A stretch of DNA of 11,370 nt from Clostridiales bacterium (GCA_003446975.1 DMAP01000003.1:1-11370), one strand, 5' to 3'; positions 1 to 8,205 are shown, numbered from the stretch's first letter. Numbers and translations are program-made. Notes: generated from the sequence alone by a model not told the origin.

Positions 1-3000
1 TAGAACAGTATAATGATACTCAAAATACGCCTGATTGGAGCAAAACCGCACTTCGGCTTGCAGTACAAAAGGGATATTTAACAGGCTATACAGATAATAC
101 ATTGAAGGCTTCAAACTACATAACAAGAGCAGAATCAATCAAGGCATTAAAGAATCTGTTTGGTATCGTTTACAACGAGTCAGGCGTTTATGGACCGAGC
201 GTTGATGAAGAAGCATTGGAAGTAAAAGGAAATGTAACGGTGTCAATAGAAAATGTCACCCTAAAAAATATGATAATAGATGGGGATCTATACTTAGCGG
301 AAGGTATAGGAGAAGGAGATATTACCTTAGACAATATTACCGTCACTGGTGAAACTATAGTGAAAGGTGGTGGTATTAACTCAATCATAATTAAAAACTC
401 CTCTCTTGCAAACTTACTCATAATTAAAAAGGATGGCGAAATCAGACTTGTAGCACAGGGTAATACAATAATAAATAGTACATATCTTTACTCCTCTGCT
501 AAACTTCAAGGAGAAAGACTCAATGTTAACAGCTTTGGGAAAGTAGAGATTAAAAAAGTTGCCCCTGGTGGTACAGTAGAATTTGAAGGTAACTTTTCGA
601 GCATAGACGTCGGAGCATCTGCTGATATAGAAGTCACTGGCACAAGCAAGATAGATGAGTTGAATATTCATAAGGACATAGAGAGTGTAAATTTATTGGT
701 TTCGCCATATTCTGTGATCGATAAATTAAATGTTAATTCAGAAATTGACGTTATTAACAGAGGTATAATACTTATAGCTTCAGGAGATTTCGCACGGATT
801 TCCCGATACGATATCAAACTACCAGTAAATCTTCAACCAAGAACAAGTTCTGGATCATCAGCCCCTTCTACTCCAAAATACAACCTTTCTTTATCAGCTA
901 ATCCGGTTGATTCAGGAATCGTAACTGGATCTGGCACTTATGAGGAAGGTAAATCTGTAACTATAACTGCGATTGCCAATGATGGTTATGCATTTGTAGA
1001 GTGGAAAGATGGAGACAATCAAATAACAACATCTTCTTCTTTCAACTATACAACGACTTCTGAAAACAGAACACTAACAGCTTATTTTGAAACAATTTGG
1101 GATTTTGCCGGTGGATCAGGGACCGAAACAGATCCTTATCAGGTTTCAAATGCTGAACAGTTGAATGAAGTCAGAAATCACCCGGATAAACACTTTATAC
1201 AGACAGCTGATATAGATTTGGGCGTAACCCCTTGGAATGTAGGGGAGGGCTGGGAACCGGTAGGATCATTATCAACACCTTTTGAAGGTGTGTATGATGG
1301 TAATGACTTCTCCATTGAAGGTCTATATATTAATCGATCCGACCACCCAACAGGATATTACCAGGGATTGTTTGGTTATGTTAATTCAGAATCAACTCTA
1401 TCAAATATAAACTTAGTTGGACCATTTGTGCATGGTTACAGATACACTGGCACTCTGGCTGGTTATAACACTGGCGAAATTTCAAATTGTCTGTCTACTA
1501 ATGCTGAAGTCCTGAATGAATGGGATTTTGCTGGCGGCTTAGTTGGGTATAATTCTGGCATTATATCTGATTCATCAACTACTGCCATCGTGAAAACAGA
1601 TGATTTCAATGCTGGAGGCTTGGTTGGAACCAACTATAATGAAATCCGAAACTGCAATAGTGAAGCAAACATAGCTCCCATAAGTTTGTCGGCAGATGGT
1701 TATCCCTATCAACTTGGAGGATTAGTGGGATACAATAGCGGCGGTTTGATAGAAAACTCTTATGCGACAGGTAATGTAACAGGTTGGGAAACAGTTGGTG
1801 GTCTTGTTGGTGAGAATTTCAATGGTTCAGTTATTAACTGTTATGCATCCGGTGATATTATGGGAAGCGAAGAATATGTGGGTGGTTTGATAGGTGTAAA
1901 TGGATCAGCAAGTATTGTTAAAGACAGCTACGCAACAGGTACATCCAATGGAATCTATTGTGTAGGTGGTTTAATTGGTTACAATGGCTCTATGATAGAA
2001 AACTCTTATCATAGAACAGGAACTGTATCAGGATCAGAAAAAATTGGAGGACTAGTTGGAGATAACAACGGTATAATTACAAAATCACATGCAGAAAGCA
2101 ACGTTTCTGGAAGCCGTTATGTTGGTGGTCTTACCGGTTACTCAGGTTATGGCGAAATCCTACTCTCATATGCAACGGGAACTGTCACTGCATCAAATGA
2201 AACTGCTGGTGGTCTTGTTGGCTCAGTCCAAAATACAACTATAAATGATTGCTATGCAATGGGTAATGTCTCAGGAGGCAGTGAATTAGCAGGTCTTGCC
2301 GGTTATCTTAGTGTTGGAACCACAGTAACCAATTGCTATTCGACAGGATTCGTCAATGGGAGCTCCTTGATAGGTGGCTTGATAGGCGCAAAATCATCTT
2401 CAAGTACCGTCACCTCCAGCTATTGGGACACTGATTCCTCAGGAATTGAAACCTCAGCAGATGGCATAGGTTATTCAACATCCGCTATGATTAAATCCAC
2501 TAATAGTGTTCCAATTTACACAGATTGGGACTTTGAAGATATATGGATTATTGATGAGGGTAGTTCGTATCCATATCTGCAATGGCAGGGAAGTGAAAAT
2601 ATACCCTATCCTCCAAGCCCCTTTGCCGGTGGATCAGGGACCGAAACAGATCCTTATCAGGTTTCAAATGCTGGACAGTTGAATGAAGTCAGAAATCACC
2701 TGGATAAACACTTTATACAGACAGCTGACATAGATCTAACAGATTCTGTAACTTATGGTGGTATCCAATATAATGGAGGAGAGGGTTGGGAACCGATTGG
2801 TAATCAATTAGATACTTTTAGAGGAAGTTACAATGGTAATGAGTATATAATCATCAACTTATACATCAATCGTCCTTTTAATGGTATGGATTCAGCTTTA
2901 TTTGGTTACTTGGACAATTCAGGCGTTATATCATCATGTTCAGTATCAGGCATAGTCAATGGATATGAACAGACAGGGCTTTTGGTGGGTAAAAACAATG

Positions 3001-3686
3001 GCACCATTATAAATAGCTCTACCATAGGAGAAGTCAGTGGTAGCAATACTGTTGGCGGGTTTGTAGGAAGTAATTTAAATTTTGGTGTTATAACTGGGTC
3101 TTATTCTGAAGTAAAAGTTAATAGCACTGGAATAACTGTTGGAGGATTTGCAGGTTTAAACGCAGGTGAAATAGAAGGATGTCATTCTAAAGGAGATGTA
3201 CAAGGTATTAAACTAGTAGGAGGACTTGTCGGTGCTAATACTGGTAATATAGACGAATCTTTTTCATCTGGTAATGTTTCTGGTGATACAACTAGTAGTG
3301 ATACTGATTCTGGTGGACTTGTTGGTGTTAACTCTGGAAGCATATACAACTCTTATTCTTTAGGAAACGTAGAAGGCTATAGGTTTGTTGGAGGATTAGT
3401 TGGTAGAAATAGCACTATTAGCTATGATGGCAATATATCAAATTCCTATTCCACTGGTACCGTTACAGGTACTGCAGGAATTGGCGGTTTAATAGGACAT
3501 AATCCTGGCATAGTCACTTCTAGTTACTGGGACACTGATTCATCAGGAATTACGACCTCGGCAGGTGGTACTGGTTACTCAACATCTGAAATGCACCAGC
3601 AAACAACATTTATTGACTGGAATTTTACAGATATCTGGAATATTGATGAAGATAGTTCATATCCATATCTAAGAAACAATGAGTAA
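1..3686 (+). CDS. SLH-domain surface protein with two GLUG-repeat modules (5' end outside window)
   Basis: Probable secreted, cell-wall-anchored surface protein. The frame (codons from nt 3) is open to the window edge, so the TTG at 102 is not the start. Nt 3-165 encode an SLH repeat (W-S-K-T-A-L, G-Y-L-T-G-Y-T-D, then I-T-R-A-E), the type that binds pyruvylated secondary wall polymer. Nt 190-830 give a strand-rich, cysteine-free stretch that may form a beta-helix. Nt 876-1092 resemble the InlB B-repeat/Flg_new_2 domain (ending T-A-Y-F-E). Two modules follow (1104-2610 and 2622-3683). Each opens with FAGGSGTETDPYQVSNA, runs through GLUG repeats (about 13, then 8) and closes with S-S-Y-W-D-T-D-S-S-G and S-S-Y-P-Y-L. 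There is no LPXTG motif or C-terminal membrane segment, so SLH is the only visible anchor. The signal peptide would lie upstream. GLUG proteins are often called adhesins, but ligand and role are unknown. A terminator follows. Confidence 0.88.
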   Translation, partial: EQYNDTQNTPDWSKTALRLAVQKGYLTGYTDNTLKASNYITRAESIKALKNLFGIVYNESGVYGPSVDEEALEVKGNVTVSIENVTLKNMIIDGDLYLAEGIGEGDITLDNITVTGETIVKGGGINSIIIKNSSLANLLIIKKDGEIRLVAQGNTIINSTYLYSSAKLQGERLNVNSFGKVEIKKVAPGGTVEFEGNFSSIDVGASADIEVTGTSKIDELNIHKDIESVNLLVSPYSVIDKLNVNSEIDVINRGIILIASGDFARISRYDIKLPVNLQPRTSSGSSAPSTPKYNLSLSANPVDSGIVTGSGTYEEGKSVTITAIANDGYAFVEWKDGDNQITTSSSFNYTTTSENRTLTAYFETIWDFAGGSGTETDPYQVSNAEQLNEVRNHPDKHFIQTADIDLGVTPWNVGEGWEPVGSLSTPFEGVYDGNDFSIEGLYINRSDHPTGYYQGLFGYVNSESTLSNINLVGPFVHGYRYTGTLAGYNTGEISNCLSTNAEVLNEWDFAGGLVGYNSGIISDSSTTAIVKTDDFNAGGLVGTNYNEIRNCNSEANIAPISLSADGYPYQLGGLVGYNSGGLIENSYATGNVTGWETVGGLVGENFNGSVINCYASGDIMGSEEYVGGLIGVNGSASIVKDSYATGTSNGIYCVGGLIGYNGSMIENSYHRTGTVSGSEKIGGLVGDNNGIITKSHAESNVSGSRYVGGLTGYSGYGEILLSYATGTVTASNETAGGLVGSVQNTTINDCYAMGNVSGGSELAGLAGYLSVGTTVTNCYSTGFVNGSSLIGGLIGAKSSSSTVTSSYWDTDSSGIETSADGIGYSTSAMIKSTNSVPIYTDWDFEDIWIIDEGSSYPYLQWQGSENIPYPPSPFAGGSGTETDPYQVSNAGQLNEVRNHLDKHFIQTADIDLTDSVTYGGIQYNGGEGWEPIGNQLDTFRGSYNGNEYIIINLYINRPFNGMDSALFGYLDNSGVISSCSVSGIVNGYEQTGLLVGKNNGTIINSSTIGEVSGSNTVGGFVGSNLNFGVITGSYSEVKVNSTGITVGGFAGLNAGEIEGCHSKGDVQGIKLVGGLVGANTGNIDESFSSGNVSGDTTSSDTDSGGLVGVNSGSIYNSYSLGNVEGYRFVGGLVGRNSTISYDGNISNSYSTGTVTGTAGIGGLIGHNPGIVTSSYWDTDSSGITTSAGGTGYSTSEMHQQTTFIDWNFTDIWNIDEDSSYPYLRNNE
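3..165 (+). other. SLH (S-layer homology) repeat coding segment
   Basis: Translation from nt 3 gives an almost complete SLH repeat: a Y-N-D start, W-S-K-T-A-L-R-L-A, G-Y-L-T-G-Y-T-D-N-T-L, and the hallmark I-T-R-A-E followed by a short helix. The TRAE motif marks SLH domains that attach proteins to the Gram-positive cell wall. SLH domains usually come as three repeats, so one or two more are expected just upstream of the window. Confidence 0.85.
1104..1217 (+). repeat. Direct repeat copy 1 (start of GLUG module 1)
   Basis: This 114-bp block recurs in the same frame at 2622-2735, an offset of 1518 bp (506 codons). By eye the copies differ at three bases: A/G in the codon before the first CAG, C/T in a proline/leucine codon, and a silent T/C near the end. 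It encodes the module opener F-A-G-G-S-G-T-E-T-D-P-Y through H-F-I-Q-T-A-D-I-D. Confidence 0.95.
1359..2415 (+). repeat. GLUG repeat array 1 (about 13 units)
   Basis: Degenerate repeats of about 25-30 codons with consensus G-G-L-V-G-x-N-x-G-x-I-x-N-S-Y-A-T-G-x-V-x-G, matching the GLUG motif of bacterial surface proteins. Cores include GGLVGYN, GGLVGEN, GGLIGVN, GGLVGDN and GGLTGYS. The first two and the twelfth units are degenerate (GLFGYVN, TGTLAGYN, AGLAGYL). The regular spacing suggests a solenoid-like beta fold. Confidence 0.85.
2622..2735 (+). repeat. Direct repeat copy 2 (start of GLUG module 2)
   Basis: Second copy of the 114-bp block at 1104-1217, in the same frame, with three mismatches. 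Similarity falls off sharply on both sides, so the boundaries are crisp. The module it opens has fewer GLUG units than the first. Confidence 0.95.
2892..3519 (+). repeat. GLUG repeat array 2 (about 8 units)
   Basis: Second set of GLUG units: ALFGYL, GLLVGKN, GGFVGSN, GGFAGLN, GGLVGAN, GGLVGVN, GGLVGRN and GGLIGHN. It is shorter than array 1. Like array 1, it is followed by the closing block S-S-Y-W-D-T-D-S-S-G-I-x-T-S. Confidence 0.85.
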
Positions 3687-3798
3687 ATACCACTTTCGAT
3701 GAAAAGATAATGGCTATCAATCAATTTCGAATAGGACAATATCTCATCTTCTAACTAGACACCACAAACTAGAAAACACATAGTGATGGAAACATTTT

Positions 3799-3833
3799 AG
3801 GAGACAGCGGGTTTTATTCTGCTGTCTCTTTTT
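3799..3833 (+). terminator. Rho-independent terminator after the SLH/GLUG gene
   Basis: GAGACAGC at 3801-3808 pairs perfectly with GCTGTCTC at 3821-3828, followed at once by five T residues (3829-3833). Extra inner pairs are possible (G3809-T3820, G3810-C3819), leaving a small T-rich loop. It lies 112 bp after the stop codon of the surface-protein gene and before the next promoter, so it should insulate the two genes. Confidence 0.85.
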
Positions 3834-3851
3834 AATCATAAGAGCTTTTCT

Positions 3852-3880
3852 TTGTATTGAAACGTCAGGTGTTATATAAT
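3852..3880 (+). promoter_or_regulatory. Putative sigma-A-type promoter for the GGDEF/HD-GYP gene
   Basis: A perfect -10 hexamer TATAAT (3875-3880) lies 17 bp downstream of TTGTAT (3852-3857), a weak -35 matching only the TTG of the consensus. Transcription would start near 3887, giving a leader of about 29 nt before the ATG at 3916. The position just after a terminator supports the call. The weak -35 suggests low or activated expression. No operator is evident. Confidence 0.55.
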
Positions 3881-3915
3881 ATTGATGATAGCTAATATAT
3901 TTTTTTGGAGATAAC

Positions 3916-6204
3916 ATGCATATGGAACTTAAAGAGATTCAGATGATGAAACTTAATACCTATGCTAGAGAGTACATCGACAACTATGATATCAATATAG
4001 ACTACCAAAAAATCACTGGGCAAATGAAAGATTTTTCCGGTGCTGAGTTAGTGATGTTCAATATCTTTGATGAAAATGCAAAAGACTTCACACTTGTTGG
4101 AATTGAAGGAAGCGGAAACAACATAAGAAGAGCAATGGACATAATAGGTTATTGGCTTGTAGGTAAAAAATTTGAGTATGAGGAAGGTAGAAATGAAAGA
4201 TTTGAAAAATCCATTGTCACAAAAGTTGAATCTCTGATAGAGCTTGTAGGCAGTGCACTTCCTGGCAAAGTCATCTCTATACTCGAATCCGTATTCCAAA
4301 TCGACCACATACTGACTGTCAGGATAACAAAAGATGAGAAAACAATCGGAAACTTCACTTTGATTTTCAAGAAAAATCAGAATAGAAACGATGACGAAAT
4401 GCTCAAGCTTTTTGCATCACAGGTTGGATTGTTTATCGATAAGAAAGAATCAGAGCAAAAGACATTGGCAACCACCAAACAATTCCAGTCCCTTATGAAA
4501 AACAGCGTCAGCATTATTACAATTGTTGACAATATGGGAAATTATATTCATGCCTCAGATACTGCAGCGAAATTAATCGGTCTTCCCGCCGAAGAACTCA
4601 TCGGCAAGAACTTCTTGGAAGTATTACCCGAAAAAAATGAAGAGTTTATGTATGCGATAGCGACAATCAACAAGACCAAAAAACCCCTCATCAAAAAAGA
4701 AATTTATACGGTCAACAATCAGGAAAGAATCTATGAAAGTATTGTTTTCCCAATAGAATTCCATGAAAATGAAGTCGTCCTTTTAGGTTCAATTGCAAAT
4801 GATATCACCGATAAAATCAAATATGAAAACCAGATCAAAAATGAAAGGGATTATATATACAGAATATTCAACGCTATGAACCAATATGTCATCGTTACAG
4901 GATTGGACTACAGAATACAATTCATGAACGAGAAAGCCATTAAGGATTTTGGAGATATGAAAGGTAAAGTATGCTACAAGCAGCTTGACAGGACATCACC
5001 TTGCGGAGCATGTCGATTACATGAGTTTAAACATATGACAGAAAACGAGACAATTACATATACTGTAACCGCATTCAACAGAGTTTTGGAAATCAACGCA
5101 TCAAGAATTGAAAATCTAGATGACAGCGTATCCATCGTTGAAGTGATCGATGACATAACCGATAAGGAAGAAAAGCAAAGACAAATCGAATACATGAATC
5201 TGCACGATCATCTAACAGGGCTTTACAATAGACGATTCTTTGAGGAAGAACTAAAACGACTCGATGTTGATAGAAATCTGCCGCTCTCAATCATAACGAT
5301 AGATGTAAATGGATTAAAGCTTATCAACGACACACTGGGTCATGCCAAGGGAGATGAGGTTCTAATCAAATCCGCGAAGGTAATAAAAAATAGTCTTAGA
5401 GCAGATGAGATTACTGCAAGGGTAGGCGGCGATGAATTTTCATCAATTCTTCCGAAGTGCGATGCTAAACAAGTAATCGCCATAACAGAGAGGATTGTAG
5501 AAAGCATTGAAAAAGAAACTGAAGAAGGAATTCCATTATCATTAGCCATAGGATCACATACCAAAACCCACTCGAGCGAAAATATTTTAGACATACTAAA
5601 AAAAGCAGAAAACAAAATGTATGCCAATAAAATATTCTCCGATCAGAGCAATAAGAGAGAAATCATACTGGCAATCCTTTATACATTGCATGAAAAACAT
5701 CCTAGGGAAGAAGAACATTCCAAAAGAGTTAGCCAACTGGCATATGATCTCGGAAAAGCCATGAAAATGAAAGGTGACAAGCTGAATATGCTAAGTACTG
5801 CAGGATTGCTGCATGATATAGGGAAAATTGCGATAGACTACTCAATTATTGATAAAAGCGAAAAATTGACATCAGAAGAATACGGAGAAGTGAAAAAACA
5901 CCCTGAAATAGGCTATAGAATATTGAAAAACTCTGTTGAATATGAAGATATGGCAAGATTAATCCTATACCATCACGAAAGAGTAGATGGCAACGGTTAT
6001 CCAAAGGGTATTAAAGGAGTTGAGATTCCTATGGAATCCAAAATCATCAGTATTGTTGATGCTTATGATGCAATGATTTCAACAAGACCATATAAAACAA
6101 AAATCTTAACAAAAGAAGAAGCAATACAAGAATTGAGGAAATGTTCAAACGCCCAATTCGATTCAGCCATTGTTGAGGTTTTTATCAATGAGGTTATTCA
6201 ATAG
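3916..6204 (+). CDS. GAF-PAS-PAS-GGDEF-HD-GYP cyclic-di-GMP signalling protein
   Basis: Predicted 762-residue cytoplasmic sensor enzyme with no signal peptide or membrane segment. Residues 1-180 resemble a GAF domain, about 186-300 are PAS (then D-I-T-D-K) and about 310-425 a second PAS with Cys353, Cys363 and Cys366. About 430-575 are a diguanylate cyclase domain with D-H-L-T-G-L-Y-N-R-R, D-V-N-G-L-K-L-I-N-D and GGDEF at 504-508. About 590-760 are an HD-GYP phosphodiesterase domain with His601, H-D at 633-634, His662, H-H-E-R-V-D-G-N-G-Y-P at 686-696 and Asp715. Both active sites look complete, so it could synthesise and degrade c-di-GMP; which activity dominates cannot be read from sequence. 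The inhibitory-site position reads R-A-D-E (495-498) instead of RxxD. GGAG at 3907-3910 lies 5 nt before the ATG; Met3 at 3922 is the alternative start. It is convergent with rfbA, 11 bp away. Confidence 0.93.
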   Translation: MHMELKEIQMMKLNTYAREYIDNYDINIDYQKITGQMKDFSGAELVMFNIFDENAKDFTLVGIEGSGNNIRRAMDIIGYWLVGKKFEYEEGRNERFEKSIVTKVESLIELVGSALPGKVISILESVFQIDHILTVRITKDEKTIGNFTLIFKKNQNRNDDEMLKLFASQVGLFIDKKESEQKTLATTKQFQSLMKNSVSIITIVDNMGNYIHASDTAAKLIGLPAEELIGKNFLEVLPEKNEEFMYAIATINKTKKPLIKKEIYTVNNQERIYESIVFPIEFHENEVVLLGSIANDITDKIKYENQIKNERDYIYRIFNAMNQYVIVTGLDYRIQFMNEKAIKDFGDMKGKVCYKQLDRTSPCGACRLHEFKHMTENETITYTVTAFNRVLEINASRIENLDDSVSIVEVIDDITDKEEKQRQIEYMNLHDHLTGLYNRRFFEEELKRLDVDRNLPLSIITIDVNGLKLINDTLGHAKGDEVLIKSAKVIKNSLRADEITARVGGDEFSSILPKCDAKQVIAITERIVESIEKETEEGIPLSLAIGSHTKTHSSENILDILKKAENKMYANKIFSDQSNKREIILAILYTLHEKHPREEEHSKRVSQLAYDLGKAMKMKGDKLNMLSTAGLLHDIGKIAIDYSIIDKSEKLTSEEYGEVKKHPEIGYRILKNSVEYEDMARLILYHHERVDGNGYPKGIKGVEIPMESKIISIVDAYDAMISTRPYKTKILTKEEAIQELRKCSNAQFDSAIVEVFINEVIQ

Positions 6205-6215
6205 TCAAAAATCTA

Positions 6216-7085
6216 TCAAACCTCATCCAGCAATGACAGAATATATTGGCCATAGTCCGTTGTTTTCAGGCCCAAACCAACTTCTCTCAGCTGCTCGTGA
6301 TTGATAAAGCCTCTTCTCCAAGCTATCTCTTCAAGACATGCGATATAAAATCCCTGTCTTGATTGAACCGCCTCCACATATTGAGCGGCCTTCAACATAC
6401 CCTCCGGAGTGCCCGTATCCAGCCAAGCCATCCCTCTTCCAAGAAGCACAACCTTCAAATCCTGGTTCTTTAAGTAAGTGTTGTTGATCGAAGTAATCTC
6501 CAACTCACCACGTTCAGAGGGTCTAATCTGCTTGACAATCTCCACTACACCACTATCATAGAAATACAATCCCGGCACCGCAAAATTCGATTTGGGTCGT
6601 AAAGGTTTCTCTTCTATTGAAATACCTTTGTTGTTGTCATCAAATTCAATGACAGCAAAGGATCTCGCGTCCTTTACCGGATATCCGAAGATTACAGCGC
6701 CTTCATTTGAAGCCGTTGCTTGATTCAACACCTTTGTCAGGTCCTGACCGTAGAACACATTGTCTCCCAATATGAGACATACCCGATTGTTTCCGATAAA
6801 CTCCTCTCCCAATATAAACGCATCCGCCAATCCACGGGGCGCGTCTTGGATACAATATGAAAATCTCAATCCCAAGGAAGATCCATCACCCAGCAGTTTC
6901 TCATAGGCAGGTGTGTCTTCAGGTGTTGATATAATCAAAATATCCCTGATTCCCGCCAACATAAGCACCGACAACGGATAGTAAATCAATGGTTTGTCAT
7001 AAATAGGCAATAATTGCTTCGATACTGCTTTGGTCATTGGATATAACCTGGTTCCTCTTCCGCCGGCGAGTATAATTCCTTTCAT
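6216..7085 (-). CDS. rfbA: Glucose-1-phosphate thymidylyltransferase (RfbA/RmlA)
   Basis: Makes dTDP-glucose from glucose-1-phosphate and dTTP in the cytoplasm, the first step to dTDP-deoxysugars such as rhamnose or amino-dideoxysugars. The start chosen is the ATG at 7085, giving 289 residues, the usual RmlA length. It has A-A-G-G-G-G-G-A five bases upstream and begins M-K-G-I-I-L-A-G-G as family members do; the longer frame to 7118 adds 11 residues inside the upstream gene. Visible motifs are the nucleotide loop G-G-R-G-T-R-L-Y-P (8-16), K-Q-L-L-P (23-27), L-G-D-N with metal-binding Asp108, E-K-P (159-161), G-L-Y-F-Y-D (172-177), R-G-E-L-E-I-T (192-198) and W-L-D-T-G with Asp223. It is the last gene of the minus-strand operon. 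Its ribosome site overlaps the aminotransferase stop codon, suggesting translational coupling. Confidence 0.96.
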   Translation of the reverse strand: MKGIILAGGRGTRLYPMTKAVSKQLLPIYDKPLIYYPLSVLMLAGIRDILIISTPEDTPAYEKLLGDGSSLGLRFSYCIQDAPRGLADAFILGEEFIGNNRVCLILGDNVFYGQDLTKVLNQATASNEGAVIFGYPVKDARSFAVIEFDDNNKGISIEEKPLRPKSNFAVPGLYFYDSGVVEIVKQIRPSERGELEITSINNTYLKNQDLKVVLLGRGMAWLDTGTPEGMLKAAQYVEAVQSRQGFYIACLEEIAWRRGFINHEQLREVGLGLKTTDYGQYILSLLDEV

Positions 7086-7090
7086 GTAAT

Positions 7091-7098
7091 TCCCCCTT
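7091..7098 (-). promoter_or_regulatory. Shine-Dalgarno site fixing the rfbA start
   Basis: On the minus strand this reads AAGGGGGA, five bases before the ATG at 7085. It overlaps the TAA stop (7099-7097) of the aminotransferase. This favours the 289-residue RfbA over the longer frame starting at 7118. Confidence 0.8.
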
Positions 7099-8200
7099 AT
7101 TTTTTTATAATTTTGCAAATTCGATCCACATCCTCCAAGCTCAGATCCGAAAAAAGTGGCAGCGTTATAATCCTTTCTGAAATATATTTTGCTACAGGCA
7201 TCTTTTCAGAGCTATATTTTTCCTTATAACATGAATAACTGCTCGTCAAGGGATAAAAATATTTTCTCGCATGAATGCCATTCGCTTTGAGCTCATCAAA
7301 CACCTCATCTCTTGATTTCCTGTAGCCGTCAAACATAACCGGAAAGTATGCATAGTTAAGTTGTTCATCCTTTCTGGCTATAGTGAGTTTGATTCCTTCA
7401 ATCCCGTCCAATTGAGCAATATATCTTTCAACAGCAGTTTTTCTTTTAGCTATTTCCGAATCAATATGCCTGAGATTGCAGATTCCCATAGCGGCTTGGA
7501 GTTCATTCATTTTACCGTTCCCACCTGGGTATTCCACTGCTTCGGGGCCCTCTATACCAAAATTCTTAATCTGATCAAGGATATGTCTTAATTTGGAGTC
7601 ACTGTAAGCTAAGGCTCCCCCTTCAATAGTATTAAAGACCTTTGTAGCATGAAAGCTAAACATAGTGGCATCCCCAAAACAACCTATCCCGTCACCATTG
7701 TATTTTACGCCAAATGCATGTGCTCCGTCATAGATAACTTTTAGACCGTATTTCTCGGCCAGTCGATTTATAGATTCTATCTGACATGGATTGCCATACA
7801 CATGTACCGGAATAATGGCACAGGTCTTTTCCGTAATCAATGTCTCTATTTTGTCTGAATCAATGGTGTAGTCATCAAACCTAATGTCACAAAAAACAGG
7901 TGTCAAGCCCTTTCTGACAATGGCATGGGTGGTGGATGAAAAAGTAAAGGGGGTTGTAATCACTTCTCCTGTAAGTCCAAAGGCCTCAAACACACTCTCA
8001 AGAGCAAAATGACCACTACTAAACAAGGTAACATTCGGCACTCCCAGATAATCAAGCAACTGGTGCTCAAACTGTTGATGCTTGATACCCATGTTGGTAA
8101 GCCACTTGCTGTCCCAGATGTCCCTTATCTCTTTCATGTATTCTTGAAAATCAGGCATGGATGATCTCGCTACTGGAATAATACTTGAATTTTTGTCCAA
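7097..8200 (-). CDS. DegT/DnrJ/EryC1-family PLP aminotransferase (nucleotide-sugar)
   Basis: Fold-type I PLP enzyme of the DegT/DnrJ/EryC1/StrS group, which transfers an amino group, usually from glutamate, to a keto nucleotide sugar. From the TTG at 8200 it is 367 residues, normal for the family. The N-terminus I-I-P-V-A-R-S-S-M-P and W-L-T-N-M-G fit. Visible motifs are G-E-V-I-T-T-P-F-T-F (78-87), V-H-V-Y-G-N-P-C (132-139), Y-D-G-A-H-A-F-G with Asp158 for the PLP ring nitrogen, S-F-H-A-T-K with Schiff-base Lys187, then E-G-G-A-L and K-M-N-E-L-Q-A-A-M-G (230-239). The S-S-G-H at 61-64 has His where many relatives have Thr. RfbA immediately downstream suggests a dTDP-4-keto-6-deoxysugar substrate (VioA-like), but that is inference; 3- versus 4-amination and the product stereochemistry cannot be read. 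The in-frame ATG at 8242 lacks a ribosome site and lies in a hairpin. Confidence 0.9.
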   Translation of the reverse strand: MDKNSSIIPVARSSMPDFQEYMKEIRDIWDSKWLTNMGIKHQQFEHQLLDYLGVPNVTLFSSGHFALESVFEAFGLTGEVITTPFTFSSTTHAIVRKGLTPVFCDIRFDDYTIDSDKIETLITEKTCAIIPVHVYGNPCQIESINRLAEKYGLKVIYDGAHAFGVKYNGDGIGCFGDATMFSFHATKVFNTIEGGALAYSDSKLRHILDQIKNFGIEGPEAVEYPGGNGKMNELQAAMGICNLRHIDSEIAKRKTAVERYIAQLDGIEGIKLTIARKDEQLNYAYFPVMFDGYRKSRDEVFDELKANGIHARKYFYPLTSSYSCYKEKYSSEKMPVAKYISERIITLPLFSDLSLEDVDRICKIIKK

Positions 8201-8205
8201 TACAA

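Noticed and set aside
188..671. Minus-strand open frames opposite the surface protein
   Set aside because: No recognisable protein features or ribosome sites; they are shadows of the strongly coding plus strand.
1359..3519. Regular repeats as a CRISPR array or non-coding satellite
   Set aside because: The repeats are degenerate, in frame and conserved at the protein level (GLUG units) within one long open frame.
3687..3915. Riboswitch or small RNA in the gap before the signalling gene
   Set aside because: Apart from the terminator and promoter I see no conserved riboswitch core. The predicted leader is only about 29 nt, too short for a c-di-GMP aptamer.
4048..5627. Several short minus-strand open frames opposite the GGDEF/HD-GYP gene
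   Set aside because: Low-complexity translations rich in Ser, Phe and Cys with no motifs, lying fully inside a well-supported gene.
6188..6226. 8-bp inverted repeat ATGAGGTT / AACCTCAT around the convergent stops, a possible bidirectional terminator
   Set aside because: The stem is short, the loop is 23 bases and no T-run follows in either direction. The arms fall in the C-terminal codons of the two genes (N-E-V and D-E-V), so similarity by chance is likely.
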